DNA from: Apiotrichum sp. Y4204
Lineage: Eukaryota; Basidiomycota; Tremellomycetes; Trichosporonales; Trichosporonaceae
Assembly: GCA_025531455.1 (NCBI GenBank)
Contig: JAMYHL010000025.1
Location: forward strand, 248,001 to 312,000
Length of the DNA: 64,000 bases
Direction: 5' to 3'
The position numbers and the translations under genes are program-made. Below, in pieces: positions 46,607 to 58,625 of this stretch. How positions within the stretch are numbered: the stretch's first letter is position 1; every line of letters begins with the position of its first letter. The notes beneath the pieces are model-generated. The model did not search any database. It worked only from the letters and a program-made list of their open reading frames with translations, and was not told the DNA's origin.

Positions 46607-48953
46607 ATGGAACCCTTCTTCCAGTCCCTCGCACTCGACCTCCTCGTTCCCGCGACCGGCGCGTTCCCCCCTGCGCCGGGGAAGGACGCCTCCGCCCTGC
46701 GAGAGTGGTACGACGGGCTACGGCACCTCGCGACGCGCGACACCGCGTTCCTCGGTGAGTGGCTGTGAAACCTTGATACGCCAGCTGGAAAGCTCACATC
46801 GCGGCAGATGAGAAACTCGCGTATGCCGTGACGATACACATCCCTTCGCCCTCCGAGGACGACTCTCCACCACCAGACGTCGTGTCCCTCGCCCGCCAGC
46901 TCCAGCTCACCGCGACGGCGAGCTTCCTCCCGCCCGGCGGCCCCGGCGCCGAGTCGCCAGTCGACAAGCGCCGCTCGATGCTCCCCGGCCTCGGGCATCC
47001 AGGCGCCAGCTTTTCCGGTCCTTCGCAGGCAGCACTCACGCCGTCTACTTCGAGAAAGCCTGAGGATGCGACGGCTGGTGCGGGCGCAGGGCCGCTCACA
47101 CCCGTCCCGATGCCGGCGTCCACGCCGACCGCGCAGCAGTTTGCCAACATGGCCGGTGTCGTTGTCTGGGAGGGCGTGGTCGAGACCCCTGATGGCGCGC
47201 GGCCGTCGCTCGTGAAGGTTGACGGCGGGTGGGTTGCGGTCTGGCGCGGGGAGATGCCTGTTGGTAAGTCCTGCGAGAACCCACTCGCCTTGAGCTTTCG
47301 GCAGGTTCCAAGCTGACAGCAGTGTACGTGCGCACGTCGATCCAGAACCCGGTTCTGGCGCTTACGGTTTCCGCAACGCTGCGCGAGTCTGGGACGCGGC
47401 GGAAGAACGCGCCACCGGCAGGCGACGGCGTGTCGCTGTACAGCACGACAACGATGCACACCGAAGGCGCGGAGGACGATGACGAGACAGTGGACCTTGC
47501 GGAGATGGAGGAAATTGACCTGCTAGGCGGTCTGGCGGATGAGCCGATGCCGGCGTCGCGCCTCGGCCCGAGTCTGCGCGACGACCTCAGTATCCGCGTG
47601 CCGCCGACACCGGCGCCGTACACTCCGGGAACGCCCCACATGATCGGGACGCCGCGCACGCCGCTCACCACGAGCACGACGCTGCGCAAGAGCTTCCGGC
47701 GAGTACTTGGCCTCTCCCCAGGGCTGAGGGTACGCATGCGGACCATGTTTCTTCCGCAGCTTATCCCGCCGACAGACGACGGCGAGGGTGATTCTGATGA
47801 CGCGGGCGAGCGGCGGATTGTGCTCTGCATTGAGATTGAGAACGGCGCCGAGGCGGGGAAACACGCGTTTGAGATTGAGGGCGTTTCCGTCGAAGTTGGC
47901 GGCAAGGGCGCCAAAGTCACGGCATCCCTCCTCTGCCAACCCGGACAGGAAGCGCGCCCCCCGCAGCCCGTCTTCCCGCTACGTCTCCAGCATCTCGAGC
48001 AGTACAACCTCCTCTACGCCGTGGAGGTCGTGTCCACCGGCGGTGTGCGCGGCGACGAGCACCGGCCCGTCTCCATCGTCCTCAACGCACGCCCCTTTGC
48101 TACCAGAAGCGAAACCTCCGACACATTCGTGACCTCTACCTTCCAATCACGGTGGAACTGCGCACTCGACCTCGCGCCCTTCTATGCGTCCCTCCCCCCT
48201 GCTCCACCCGCACCACACTCTCACGCGCCGCAAAGCCGGCAAGTCGCGCACCGCCTCTCAAAGCCGACGCCACCGACGCCAAACGCCATCGCAGGGGATA
48301 AGCGGTACTCGCTCGCGACACTGCTGGCAGAGAAGCCCGATCGGCGAGTGGTCACCAACCCCCCTCGGCCGGCACTCCCCTCAGCCAGCCGTGTGGTGAG
48401 CACACGCGGTCCGAACCCCACCCCGGCCATTGGCGACGGACACGGCCTGCTCGTGAGCGTCAAGGTCCTCACCCCCGAGCAGGGCATCGCGCCGCTCGAC
48501 ACGTTCTTCATCGAGGTATTTGTGCACAACCGCACAGACAGCGTAAAGCGTTTCCGCCTCGCTGTGCCCCCGCGCGACGCGTTCGAGACACGCGTAAAGG
48601 ACGCGTGGGCGCGCAGGCGGAGGAGGGACCCGAGCGAGCCGTCCTATGGCGCCGATGATGCCGGTGAGTCGCATATCGCGAAGCGCGAACCGTGAATATA
48701 TCTGACTTGTTTCTCAGTCCTCGCTGCCCTGCTCACACAGCACGAGGCGTCGTCACCCGCGCTCCTCGCACTCGAGACGGACGTGCGCTGCGGCCCGCTC
48801 CTCCCCGGCGCGAGCCTGAGCGCGCGCATCCGCTTCCTCGCGCTCCGCGACGGCGTGCACTCTGTCGAGCGGCTGCGGATCACGGGCGTTGGGGAGGACT
48901 TTGATTTTGTTATAAGCCCCGTGCTTGAGGTTGTGGTTGGTGTTGTCGAGTAG
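46607..48953 (+). CDS. TRS65: TRAPP complex subunit Trs65-like
   Basis: Four exons (46607-46754, 46808-47263, 47323-48663, 48718-48953) give about 726 residues. The N-terminus starts MEPFFQSLALDLLVPATG. The middle holds immunoglobulin-like beta domains with VYVRTSIQNPVLALTV, an acidic loop ending AEMEEIDLLGGL, and the C-terminus has LDTFFIEVFVHNRT, RFRLAVPPRD, GPLLPGASLSARIRFLALRDG and ISPVLEVVVG. This matches the fungal Trs65 family, a TRAPPII-associated subunit acting in Golgi traffic and Rab activation. The second acceptor is a tandem CAGCAG (exon 3 could start at 47320 and add one Ala). I am sure of the family features at the C-terminus, less so of the low-complexity middle. Confidence 0.75.
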
Positions 48954-49095
48954 TTGAGTGTACTGCGCTTGACATCAGTAGGCCTGTGATACTGGAGATG
49001 CTACTTGAGCGCTGCGGCTCTTCCCGCACGTTTTCGCCCACGGCATACATGCGTCTACGCGTCTACAAACTATGGCAGCAGCAGATGTCCTGTGC

Positions 49096-50834
49096 TTAGG
49101 GCCTGGCGCGGCCGACGTAGCGGGGGTAGAGGGAGCACTCGCGGACAGTGTAGCGGCCGAGGAACCAGGCGAGGAGGCGCTCGACGCCGAGGCCGTAGCC
49201 GCCGTGCTCGGTGGTGCCGTACTTGCGCTGGTCGGTGAACCAGTAGTAAGGCTCCGGGGGGATGCCCTCGCGCTTGTAGCCGGCCATGAGCTCGTCAAAG
49301 TCTGCGATACGCATCGAGCCGCCGACGACCTCGCCGACGCCGGGAACGAGCACGTCGACGCTCTCGGTAAAGTCCTCGTCGCCGGGGATGGCCTTCATGT
49401 AGAAGCTCTTGAGCGTCTTGGGGAAGTTGATGAGCATGATGGGGCGGTTGATCTGGTCGGTCATCTTGCGCTCGGCGGCCTCGGCAATGTCGTCGCCGAC
49501 AACGTGGTCGCTGCCGTCCTCCTTCTTGATCCCGTGCTCGTTCAGGTACTTGATCGCGTCGCGGTAGTCGAGGCGGAGGAAGGGGCGCTGCGGCGCGACA
49601 AAGTTGGGGTTGAGCTGCTTGACAATCTCGCTCGCGATCGGGTCCTTGAGCAGCGCGTCGACAACGTCGCAGATCAGGCTCTCAAGGTGGTCGAGAAGGT
49701 CCTTGAACTTGATAAAGACGAGCTCGGCCTCGAGATGCGTGTACTCGGACAGGTGGCGGCGGGTGAGCGACTTTTCGGCACGGAACGACTCCTGGATGCA
49801 GTAGACGTCGCCGAGCGAGGGGAGGACAGTCTCGAGGTACAGCTGCGACGACTGGGTGAGGTAGGCCGGTGCGCCGTAGTAGTCGAACGCAAAGAGGGTC
49901 GAGCCACCCTCGACAGAGGTCTGTACCATGCACGGGGGAGTGACCTCGGTGATGCGCTCGCGGTGGAAGTGCTCGCGGAACTCGCGGAGGAGGGCGGCAC
50001 GGAAGCGCATGACCGCCGTGGCGGTCTCGCCACGGAGCTCGAGGTGGCGGAGGTCGGCGCGGATCGAGGGCTCCGTGTCGGCCTTGAGGCGGCCCTCAAA
50101 CGCGTCGTCGCCCGAAGGCGCGCGGCCGAGAATCTTCCACCAGTCGACAATAATCTCCACACCCTGCGGCGCGCTCTGGCCCTCCTTGACCTTCTGCACG
50201 GTGCCGGTAACCTCAATCGTCGACTCGACAGTGAGGTCCAGCGCGTCCAGAGTCTTGATGCAGTCGCCAGTGAGGACAAGCTGGGCAAGCGGTCCAGAGC
50301 CGTCGCGGAGAATGATAAAGTAGTTGGTCTTTTGCATGCGCAGGCGGTGCACCCAGCCGCTCAGGCGGACGCGCTCACCAATGCGCTCGGGCAGCTGGTA
50401 CAGCTTGGTCTGGAGTGAGCGTGGATAATTTAGCGCAACCCCACCGTCTTGGCCTCAGCGGACGGCTCGACAAGCTTGATCTTGGCAGCCTCCTCGCGGC
50501 GGGCCTTGTCGCGCGCCTCGTTCTCGGCCTTTTCGCGCTCGAGACGCTCCCCGTCGGCCGCCTGCTTGGCCTGCTTTTTGCGCGCGCCCTCAATGCCCTT
50601 GACAAGCTTTTTGCGTGCCGAAGCAGACACCTCGACCCAGGACGCGACGTCGCCCTCCTGCTTGCGCACGAGAATGTTGGCCACGGTCTGCGGCTCCTTG
50701 TCGGCCGGAGAAGCAGACGGCGCGGCGGAGAGGTACGCCGCGAGCGCCGAGGCGAACGGCGCCGACTCGGTGCCCTTGCCGGTCGTGTCCGAGCCGGCCG
50801 TTTCGTCGACGTACAGCGTGGGAAGTGACGACAT
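49096..50834 (-). CDS. DED81: Asparaginyl-tRNA synthetase, cytosolic
   Basis: Two exons (50445-50834, 49096-50409; intron 35 nt with donor GTGGGG) give about 567 residues. A ~130-residue Lys/Glu/Ala-rich extension, usual in eukaryotic cytosolic AsnRS, precedes the OB-fold anticodon domain (VRLSGWVHRLRMQKTNYFIILRD read in two parts). The class IIb catalytic core follows: motif 1 region ITEVTPPCM, motif 2 SFRAEKSLTRRHLSEYTHLEAE (in pieces), and motif 3 GYGLGVERLLAW. It charges tRNA-Asn with asparagine. The signature EFTHLE/EYTHLEAEL and the extension distinguish it from AspRS. It is convergent with TRS65, with stop codons 142 bp apart. Confidence 0.93.
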
Positions 50835-52297
50835 TGTGGTGGCGAGAACGGTTTAGTTCTCTGTGATATTAGATGTGTGGTGAAAGAGGTGAAAGATCTC
50901 CTGATAGTGAACTTTGTCCGTGGTCGGTGCTCGCTGTGGTCGTCTCGGACTTTTCGACTCGCGCCACGAGCGGGGGCCAGTGCCCACCTGTGGTGCAGCT
51001 GATACCGGCTGTGTTCGTCTATAATGACACGTAATAGGTGTCCATTTCCTCTTTTCCCGTCACGTGGTCTCTTGGCGGTTGTGGGGTCCCGCAGTACCGC
51101 AGTATCACATGGCACTCAACCATTCGTCATGTCGATGCCGATCCCTGCCCTGCTCATCTACTGCTATAATCTGCTGATCTGCTGATCCTCCTGATCGACT
51201 GCTCCACTGGAGCTCCATGAAGACTACTCGTCTCAAAGGAGTCAGAATCTTTACGCAGCGCGCCGATGTACTACGCCGCCCACTGCGAATGCCTCTCTTG
51301 TGTGCGACGTATGAAACGCCAAGCTGTGAAGCCCCAACTAGGACCAGCTAGGGCACAGCGGAGATTGGACGGGGAGCACAGACACAAAGTACGCGACATG
51401 GTACATCTGTGCGGTGCACTGCGTGGTTGGAGGTCCGGGATGAGAACCTGTGTCACTCGATCTAGGAAGGTGGGATCAGGAGAGGCAGCCGCAAGATCTA
51501 CAGCGACGTGGAAAGAGTACACCTGAAGGATAGACGTGCCCTCGACGACCCAGTAAGATTCTGCACATCCTATGACTTATAAGCTGTCCAAGGAAATGGT
51601 TATGCACGAATGGTAACTTTGGAGAGCAGATCGACGGATCGGCTAGGATCGACTGGATTGGTGGAGCTCGGATGGTACCGTATCCCAGGATCTGGGACCT
51701 GTGCAAAGAGGGACAATCCTCGGGGGCCGAAAGGCGGGCGAAAGAGAAGATGGGATGAGATTTAGTGGCATGCGTGGTCTTCGACCGAAATCAGAAAAAG
51801 AGCAACAATGCTTTACAGACCGGCACGAGACACCTAGACAGACTATTGCAGACTAAAGACTGCCTGATACCCGGGTACCGGAATGCACTACGACTAATGA
51901 CCACAAGTATGCTATCATTATATCATTACTCTGGAGGACATAGTGCACTAAAAGGAACGCCAAGGGCCAAAAGGGTGTCTCAGGCTCTGGGTGGAGGCTG
52001 AGTGGGTTTTTTTGGAAACCCCTTTTATTTACAGTAGTAGCTACGTTTTTGATAATGAATGAATGCCACACCCGCGATCATTACCCTTCATCTCGTCGAC
52101 CTCGCAGCCTTGTCGTTGTTGTTGTCTCTTGTGGGTCGTGTGCTTGTGTCGCCAGACCACATCACATCTCTTGTCACTTCCCACACACCACCACCTCACA
52201 ATCTCTTACCTCCGCGCCATCGCCAATGGTCGCATGACTCGCTAAAACACTCGTTCAGTTTGCAGCTTATCGCTTCACCACCAGTCTCCCTTTCAAC
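50835..52297. other. Divergent intergenic interval, AsnRS and esterase promoters
   Basis: 1.46 kb with no coding sequence I can support. It contains both promoters. No repeat or RNA gene is recognised. Confidence 0.5.
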
Positions 52298-55200
52298 ATG
52301 TCGCCAGGGTACGGCACCACGAGCGTCGTCCTCGCAGCGACGCCGGCCGTCGTGTCCACATTCTTCACCCACATTGGCAGCTGGCCAAAACGACGCCGGC
52401 TCGCAAAGCACCACGCTCACAACGGTGACGCCCTCGCCCCATTCACGCCCGCCACAAGCGTCGACACCCTGCCCCCGCAGCAGCTGCGCTACGAGGAGGG
52501 TCTGCATGTCGTCCGCAGCTTCCTCAACTATGCGTCCACCCATGGCGTCGAGGAGGTGCAGGACTTCACCGCCCAGCCGGTACCCATCCCGCGTGAGTTT
52601 GACACTGGCCATCGTTTCCCGCTGGCAGTATGTCCTGTGGCTGACATCCAGACTGGGTCCGCAGGGAAGTCGTGACCATTCCCGAGGACGTCATTGACCG
52701 CGCGGCCAAGATTCTGACCGAGCACCTCGCCACGTACGGTGACGGCAAGGGCATCGAGCTCGTCGGCGGCACAAAGTGGTGGAAGGTGCGCGGGCGCGAG
52801 CTCGAAGCAGAGTGGATAGAGGTGAGTACCTCCACTTTCTTCATCGCCTGACTCTAGATGTCGAAAGACTTTATGCGGCGGACGACAAGTACCTCCTCGG
52901 GAGTCTCGACGCCGCCCAAGGCCGACAAGCGACGGACGCTGACGCACTTTATGACCAAAAAGCCCAGAGCTGTTCGTGATGATGCCGGTGGCAACGTCGC
53001 TGGCGACCGGGTAATTCTCTACATACATGGTGAGCCCTGCTGCTCGTTATCTCATTCACCATGCTCACCTTTCCTCAGGAGGAGCATTCTTCTTCTCCTC
53101 TCTCGACTTGCATAGGTATCAGATCCAGCGCCATGCACGGAAAGCCGGTGCCCGAGCGTTCGTTCCCAACTACCGCCTCTCGCCGCAGTACCCCTTCCCC
53201 TGCGGACTACTCGACTCGCTCGCTGCCTACCTCTACCTCATCCACCCTCCAGATGGTATTCCTGCGGTTGCGCCTCATGATATAATTCTCATGGGCGACT
53301 CTGCCGGTGGAGGAATGTGCCTGTCGCTCCTGATCCTCATTCGCGAGATGGGATTGCCGATGCCCGCGGCGGCAAGCCTAATGTCCCCATGGGTCGATCT
53401 CACTCATTCCATGCCGAGCATTATGGAGTGGGACGGCGGCGACTACATCCCGAATGTTGGATTCCACTACAGGCCGAGTCTGGCATGGCCCCCGATCCCC
53501 GGCGACGGAATCACGGTTCCGACAGCAGACGGCGAAGAGCTGGTTGTCGACGAACAGGTTCAGCTCTACTGGTGAGGATCGGGTGTGGGATATCGCTGAC
53601 GCCAGCCCAAACAAACTGCTGACCCATCCTCTGGTGTCCCCGATCAACATGGGATCGTTTGGCGGTCTGTGTCCGCTATACCTTGTGAGCCACTGACGAT
53701 GCTCCCACTGACGGTCAGTCTGCAGGGAGTGTGGAGCTTCTTCGCGATGAGGTCACGTACATTGCGCACAAGGCGGCGAATCCAACCGCGTTTCCGCCAT
53801 CGCCGACTTCGCTGGAGGAGTACCCTGACCAGGTTCCTCTCATTTCCAAGTATCCACCCACAAAGGTGCACCTGCAGATCTTTGAGGGTGCATGCCATGT
53901 CGCGACCACCTTGGCGTGGACGCGCAGCGCAAAACACATTTTCCGTGGGACTGCGAAGTGAGTCAAGTAGCTGTCGTGGGCGTCTGTTTACAGCCACTGA
54001 CTCCAGCTTCAACATCTGGGCGTTCAAGGCCGCACGGAAGGCGTCCGGCGCGAGGGACGACAGTCATTCCTTAAACCCCGGATCGTTGGGCCAGCTAAAT
54101 GGACTGCACTCCAACGTATCGTCTGCACCAACCTCATCAGGGACCATCACCCCGGATCCGGAATCTGACGTTTCGAGCTCAACATCTGAGGATGAGTCTT
54201 CTCCTTCAGTGCTGAACATAATCAAGGTGCGGGGTGTGCTGCCGCACTTTGGGGACAAGATGATTGTCGCGGAGCGCGTCTCGACACATGGCCGTGTCTC
54301 CCCCATGGAGCCGGACCATGATGTGCCTGCACTGAACCCCGCGCTGCGCCCGCAAGTGGGACGAATCCGGGAGAACGGTCCAATTCGTACATGGCTGGCG
54401 AAGCGCGCCCAGTGGGACGAGCGGTTCGGTGTGCAGCTCAGGCGCTGGCGTAAGGTCCGAACGGACGAGTACGCTGTTGCAAAGGAGAACGGCTTCCTGA
54501 CAGGGAATCTCCATGGCGAAAGTCCCCCGCTCTCGTCTCTGGTGTGTCTTGTGGACCAGGACCTCGCGTACCAGGCCAGCAAGTCAGTCGACGCACCGAC
54601 GACGACGTCGAACACTGGTGTCGCGCTCTGGATGAAGATGGGCGAGAAGGCGGACGAGGATGCCATGGAGGGCAAGGCGCGGCGCGGCAGCTGGCTCAAG
54701 GAGATGGGCAAGGAGGTGGGACGTCGGGCGAGCATGGCCTTTGACCGCCGCGGATCAGTCTCGGAAGAAAAGCGCCGCAGCGGGGAGCGGAGTGGGGAGC
54801 TGTCGCGGCGAAGCTCGCGCCACAGCTCGCTCGGCGCCGCATCCCCACACCTGAGGGACTCTCGGGGCTCGCCACGCTTCCGCTCGCCCCTCGCCTCGCC
54901 GGGTCTCTCTCCGCGACAGCAACCCGCGTCCATCCCCGCGTCTCCCGGCCTCTCGCCGAACAACAACCCGTCTTCCATCCCGTCCTCACCCATCCCCCCG
55001 GCTATCGCCCGCGCCCCCTCCCCGCTGGCCACTGCTCCCATCGCCGAGTCGCTCGAGAATGTCACCATCACTTCCCCATCGCCCACCACACCCATCACGG
55101 CGCCGCCAGCCGCCTCCCGCTCGTCCACAGCTTCAGACGCAAGCTTTGCCAACGCAGATGAGATCTCTACGCCGGATACACCTGCTGTCCCGGCCGCGAT

Positions 55201-55315
55201 GAAGACGAACGGCAGCGCACTGCCTGGCGGGCCAGGCTCCGTGCCCATCTCCGCACCCATGCCCCCGCCCGCGGCCGAGCAGATCCACATGGCCAAGGCC
55301 GCGCCGCCGAACTGA
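52298..55315 (+). CDS. HSL-type alpha/beta hydrolase (lipase/esterase) with long tail
   Basis: Seven exons (52298-52592, 52652-52821, 52858-53029, 53079-53571, 53606-53684, 53719-53957, 54007-55315) give about 918 residues. The catalytic domain is of the hormone-sensitive-lipase/fold-3 class: YIHGGAFFF (oxyanion HGG at 212-214), NYRLSPQYPFP, nucleophile Ser287 in GDSAGGG, likely acid Asp413 in LLRDEV, and His463 in FEGACHV. Such enzymes hydrolyse acyl esters such as sterol or acylglycerol esters. The hydrolase ends near 500; the remaining ~420 residues are Ser/Pro/Arg-rich and mostly disordered, with repeated SPGLSP/PASIPASP-like stretches. No signal peptide is clear. Substrate is unknown. 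Confidence 0.82.
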
Positions 55316-57430
55316 GGCCTAATGTCCCCCATCTTGACATTGAGTTACGATTCATGATGATATCTCCGTACCCATACCCTTTATAGACTGCATGGATGCT
55401 GGAGATGAGCTCAGATGCTGCGCCACCCGGGGTTAGAGCTGTGTGTGCGGGGCCGCCGCCTCAGCACATGAACCGCAATATCATACACCACAGTCATTCG
55501 TATGTGTGATGGTCGATCGTGGCGCCAAGAACCGTACTCACAGCTCTCGGTACAGTGCAGGTTACCTGCAACTCAATTAACACGACGACAATTCCATGTG
55601 CAACAGCATTCAGGTTCTTCTCATCCTTCAGTGCCCTGTCCAACATCAACACCCGGGCACGGATCATATGAGGATCCTCGTCCTCCCAACCATCAAGCCC
55701 TACCTGACGGATGAGCTTACGGGTCTCTTTCACAACCAGATTCCAGGTGGAGCGGTGCATCACCACCAACTCGTGCCAGGGACCCCCGGTGAGGTTGGCC
55801 AGCCAGAGAAAGAAAAAGAAAAACCCGCACATCTTGGAGCTCATCAAGGCGTCACACCAAAGCGAGCCGAGCGAGTGCTTGAGGGGAAAAGAGGACAAGC
55901 TCTGACACCCCAAACCCTCTTGCGGGGCAAGCATGGTTGGAACGTCCTCTGGCAACACAAGCCCACGACCAGCATAGGTGCATTCACCAAAGTCGCCCGT
56001 GGCGGCGCCCTTCCGCCCTTCCAGAACGAGCAAGACACATTGACAGTACATACAGTCCTCATCCCCGACCCAAAGAGAGAATGCTCGCTGGAAACGTGCA
56101 ATAGATTCCGCAACGACAGCGTCCGCGTCAGTCTGGGATGAAACCGGTCGTACACTCTCGATATCCTGCTCGGTACCCCGGCCGAGCTGTCTCCTTCATG
56201 TAACAAAGTTGAAGGTCGAGCTGGTGACGATAACCCTCAGTGGCAGGACAGAGGATGCGGGCTCTTGACAGGCGGGGGCTGGGTCCCAGCCCAAGGATCG
56301 CAGCAGCTGAGGGCGAGACTGACACTGGTCCCGTTATTCGACGACGGCCAAAGCAGTCGTCGAGCGGCGCTGGAATGGTACCCGCCTGAACGATAGTTCA
56401 CAATATCAGCCCGCCGATCGCGCCGATAGACCACTCGTCCTACGACTGGCGTACACACTTGATGTGATTTTCGAATGCCGAAAGCCAGGCGAGTTATGAG
56501 TGAATCGGTAAATTAGTTGTCCATGTCGGACATGTTGGTATGATTCTCCGCCCGTCCTTTTTTTATACCGCGCCAAGCCCACGTTCGTGGCCATTCCACG
56601 GGAATCAAGTTAATCAAGGGGCCCAAGTTCCGAGGCCTGATAACAAGCGCAAGCCCGGGTCTTCAGCCGGGACTCTGGGGTATGTGAGGGAGGAACAATA
56701 CGACAATGCCAACAACATTCTGGCGACGGTTAGGTGATTTAGGTGGAGATTCGATATTGAGCGTCACGAAACTGTCCACATGCCACAGGTGATATCAGCT
56801 GGTATCGGCGCTCTGGCCGACGGAATGCCCCGTTTGATCGCTTGACATGAGGAATTCCCACGTTCCGGGGCGTCCACATGTCGAGCTTAGAGGTCCTCAC
56901 ATGTCCTTGGCGGTCCAAATATATCACGATGCTCGGCAGCATGGTCTCTTGGTCTCTTGGCGGTCTTGGCCGTGGGCGCGTTGGCCGGCTGCGCGCCGGT
57001 GGTGACCCATGAGATGGTGAAGAGTGGGGTTGGGTTGCGTCGAGCTTGCTGAGCATGCTGAGGGGCCGAGGGCGTAACAGTCGCGTGAGCGTAGTCATGT
57101 CAGGCATGTCAGGTGGGCGGCCAGACAACAAGTGACGAATACAAAGCAAGTTAATAGAGTAGCTAATGTGAGCCAGTGTCCCGGTGTTTGCAAGTAGAGT
57201 TTTCGGTGATCGTCGTCTGCGCCAAGACCAACCAGCCCAGGGACCGTGGATCTTGGATCTGCACGATGGGGCGCGCAGCTTAATTGTCTATAGTCTGCGC
57301 AGTTGATCCGGTCGGCCCTGTCGATCAATGATCGGCGGGGATCTCCGCTTGTGGGGTTGGACCACACAGAGTACTGTAACAACCAATGGCCACCGGCCAA
57401 ACGGATCATGATATCACGGACCGTATGTAC

Positions 57431-57462
57431 CTTTGGACCTTTTTTTAGCCTTTGGACCTTTT
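57431..57462 (-). repeat. Two copies of AAAAGGTCCAAAG
   Basis: On the + strand CTTTGGACCTTTT occurs at 57431-57443 and 57450-57462, 19 bp apart. Read on the minus strand this is AAAAGGTCCAAAG, sharing the first eight bases with the AAAAGGTCAGAT elements in front of the SSADH gene. Confidence 0.6.
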
Positions 57463-58599
57463 AGCACCGATTATTGAGCCACCACACGGCCTGTGAGACC
57501 GCGACGCGGACCGTCCACTCCAGCCGCGCAGCCAGTGGAGCTGCAAGGTACCCAAATCGTAGTGGCCACAGGTCGACGTGAGGCTGACGCCAGCCCTGTC
57601 TGTTGGTGGACTCCAAAGTGGCCTGGCATGTGTTGTTGATGGAGGGTGGACGGTGGAGGGGCGCAGGTGGACGAAGGGCGGCGGAGCGATCCGCTTCGTG
57701 ACGTCAGCTGGCCCCAAACGCCCACAGACAGGAACCAGAGGAGCACACAGCTCACAGCTCACAGACAGAATTGGCAAGATCGCCCAGGGCCAGGGGCCGC
57801 AAGGGGTAGGGGGCCAGGGGGACCGATGGATCGCGATGGCCGATGGATCGATGGACGCAAGAGGGTGGAATGCTTCCCCCGTTCTCATTTGGAAAGACCA
57901 TTGCGACTTGTGCTTGATACTTCATAGACATGTGAGCAGCTTGAGCAGCTCGGGCAGCCGACGTTTACACGACTGTGGATCAAATGGGGGTTTAGGCTGT
58001 TTGTCCATTCGGCATGCCGCGGGATGCATTTGCAGGATATGCAGCTCACTCGTGGGACGGCAGGGGCAACCGAACAGCAGAAAAGCACCGCAACATGTCA
58101 GTGGCTGAATGGTGCTGTCCCCAACGCCGAGTCCCATCGGCATGTTCAGCAGATGCGCAGCTTGCGCAGATTGCAGATGCAGGATGCAGAACAGGTGGGC
58201 ACGCGGCGCACACGACATGCACGACATGCAGGGCGGGCTGGCGGCACGGCCGGAACGGGTGCTCGGGCAAGGGCACCCGGCTGCGACATCCCAACGTCCC
58301 AACACAACTCCGACTCACTCCAATCCCCCTCCACTTTGGGCGTCCACCAGCCAACTTGGCCGACGGCAGGAACATTTTTGGCCGCCTTGCCGACTCTGCA
58401 AGCTCTGCACTCGAATGCCAAGCAGGGAGACAGTATCAAAACAAGCTCACGAGTCTCTAGAAGTATGCGAGGTGCGCTGTGTCCATGTGCCACATGCCAC
58501 ATCTCGAAAACGTGAAATGTAAAGAAGAAAAAAATGGTGTAAAAAAGTGTCTAGGAAAAAAAAAGTAAGGGTCATCCTCGTGATAGGTAAAAAAGAGTG

Positions 58600-58625
58600 A
58601 AAAAAAAAAAAAAAAAAAAAAAAAA
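58600..58625 (+). repeat. Poly-A run of 26
   Basis: An uninterrupted run of 26 A, preceded by about 90 bp with several shorter A runs (6-9). It is the longest homopolymer in the window. Confidence 0.9.

Noticed and set aside
49072..50418. A 448-codon open frame on the + strand, antisense to asparaginyl-tRNA synthetase
   Set aside because: Same codon-bias effect; the frame covers the AsnRS coding exon and crosses its intron without any recognisable motif.
55494..56051. A 185-codon minus-strand open frame in the large gap
   Set aside because: It has one hydrophobic stretch and a passage that looks mildly protein-like, but no motif, no splice partners and no recognised family. Frames of this length arise by chance in GC-rich DNA. 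A cross-species comparison would settle it.
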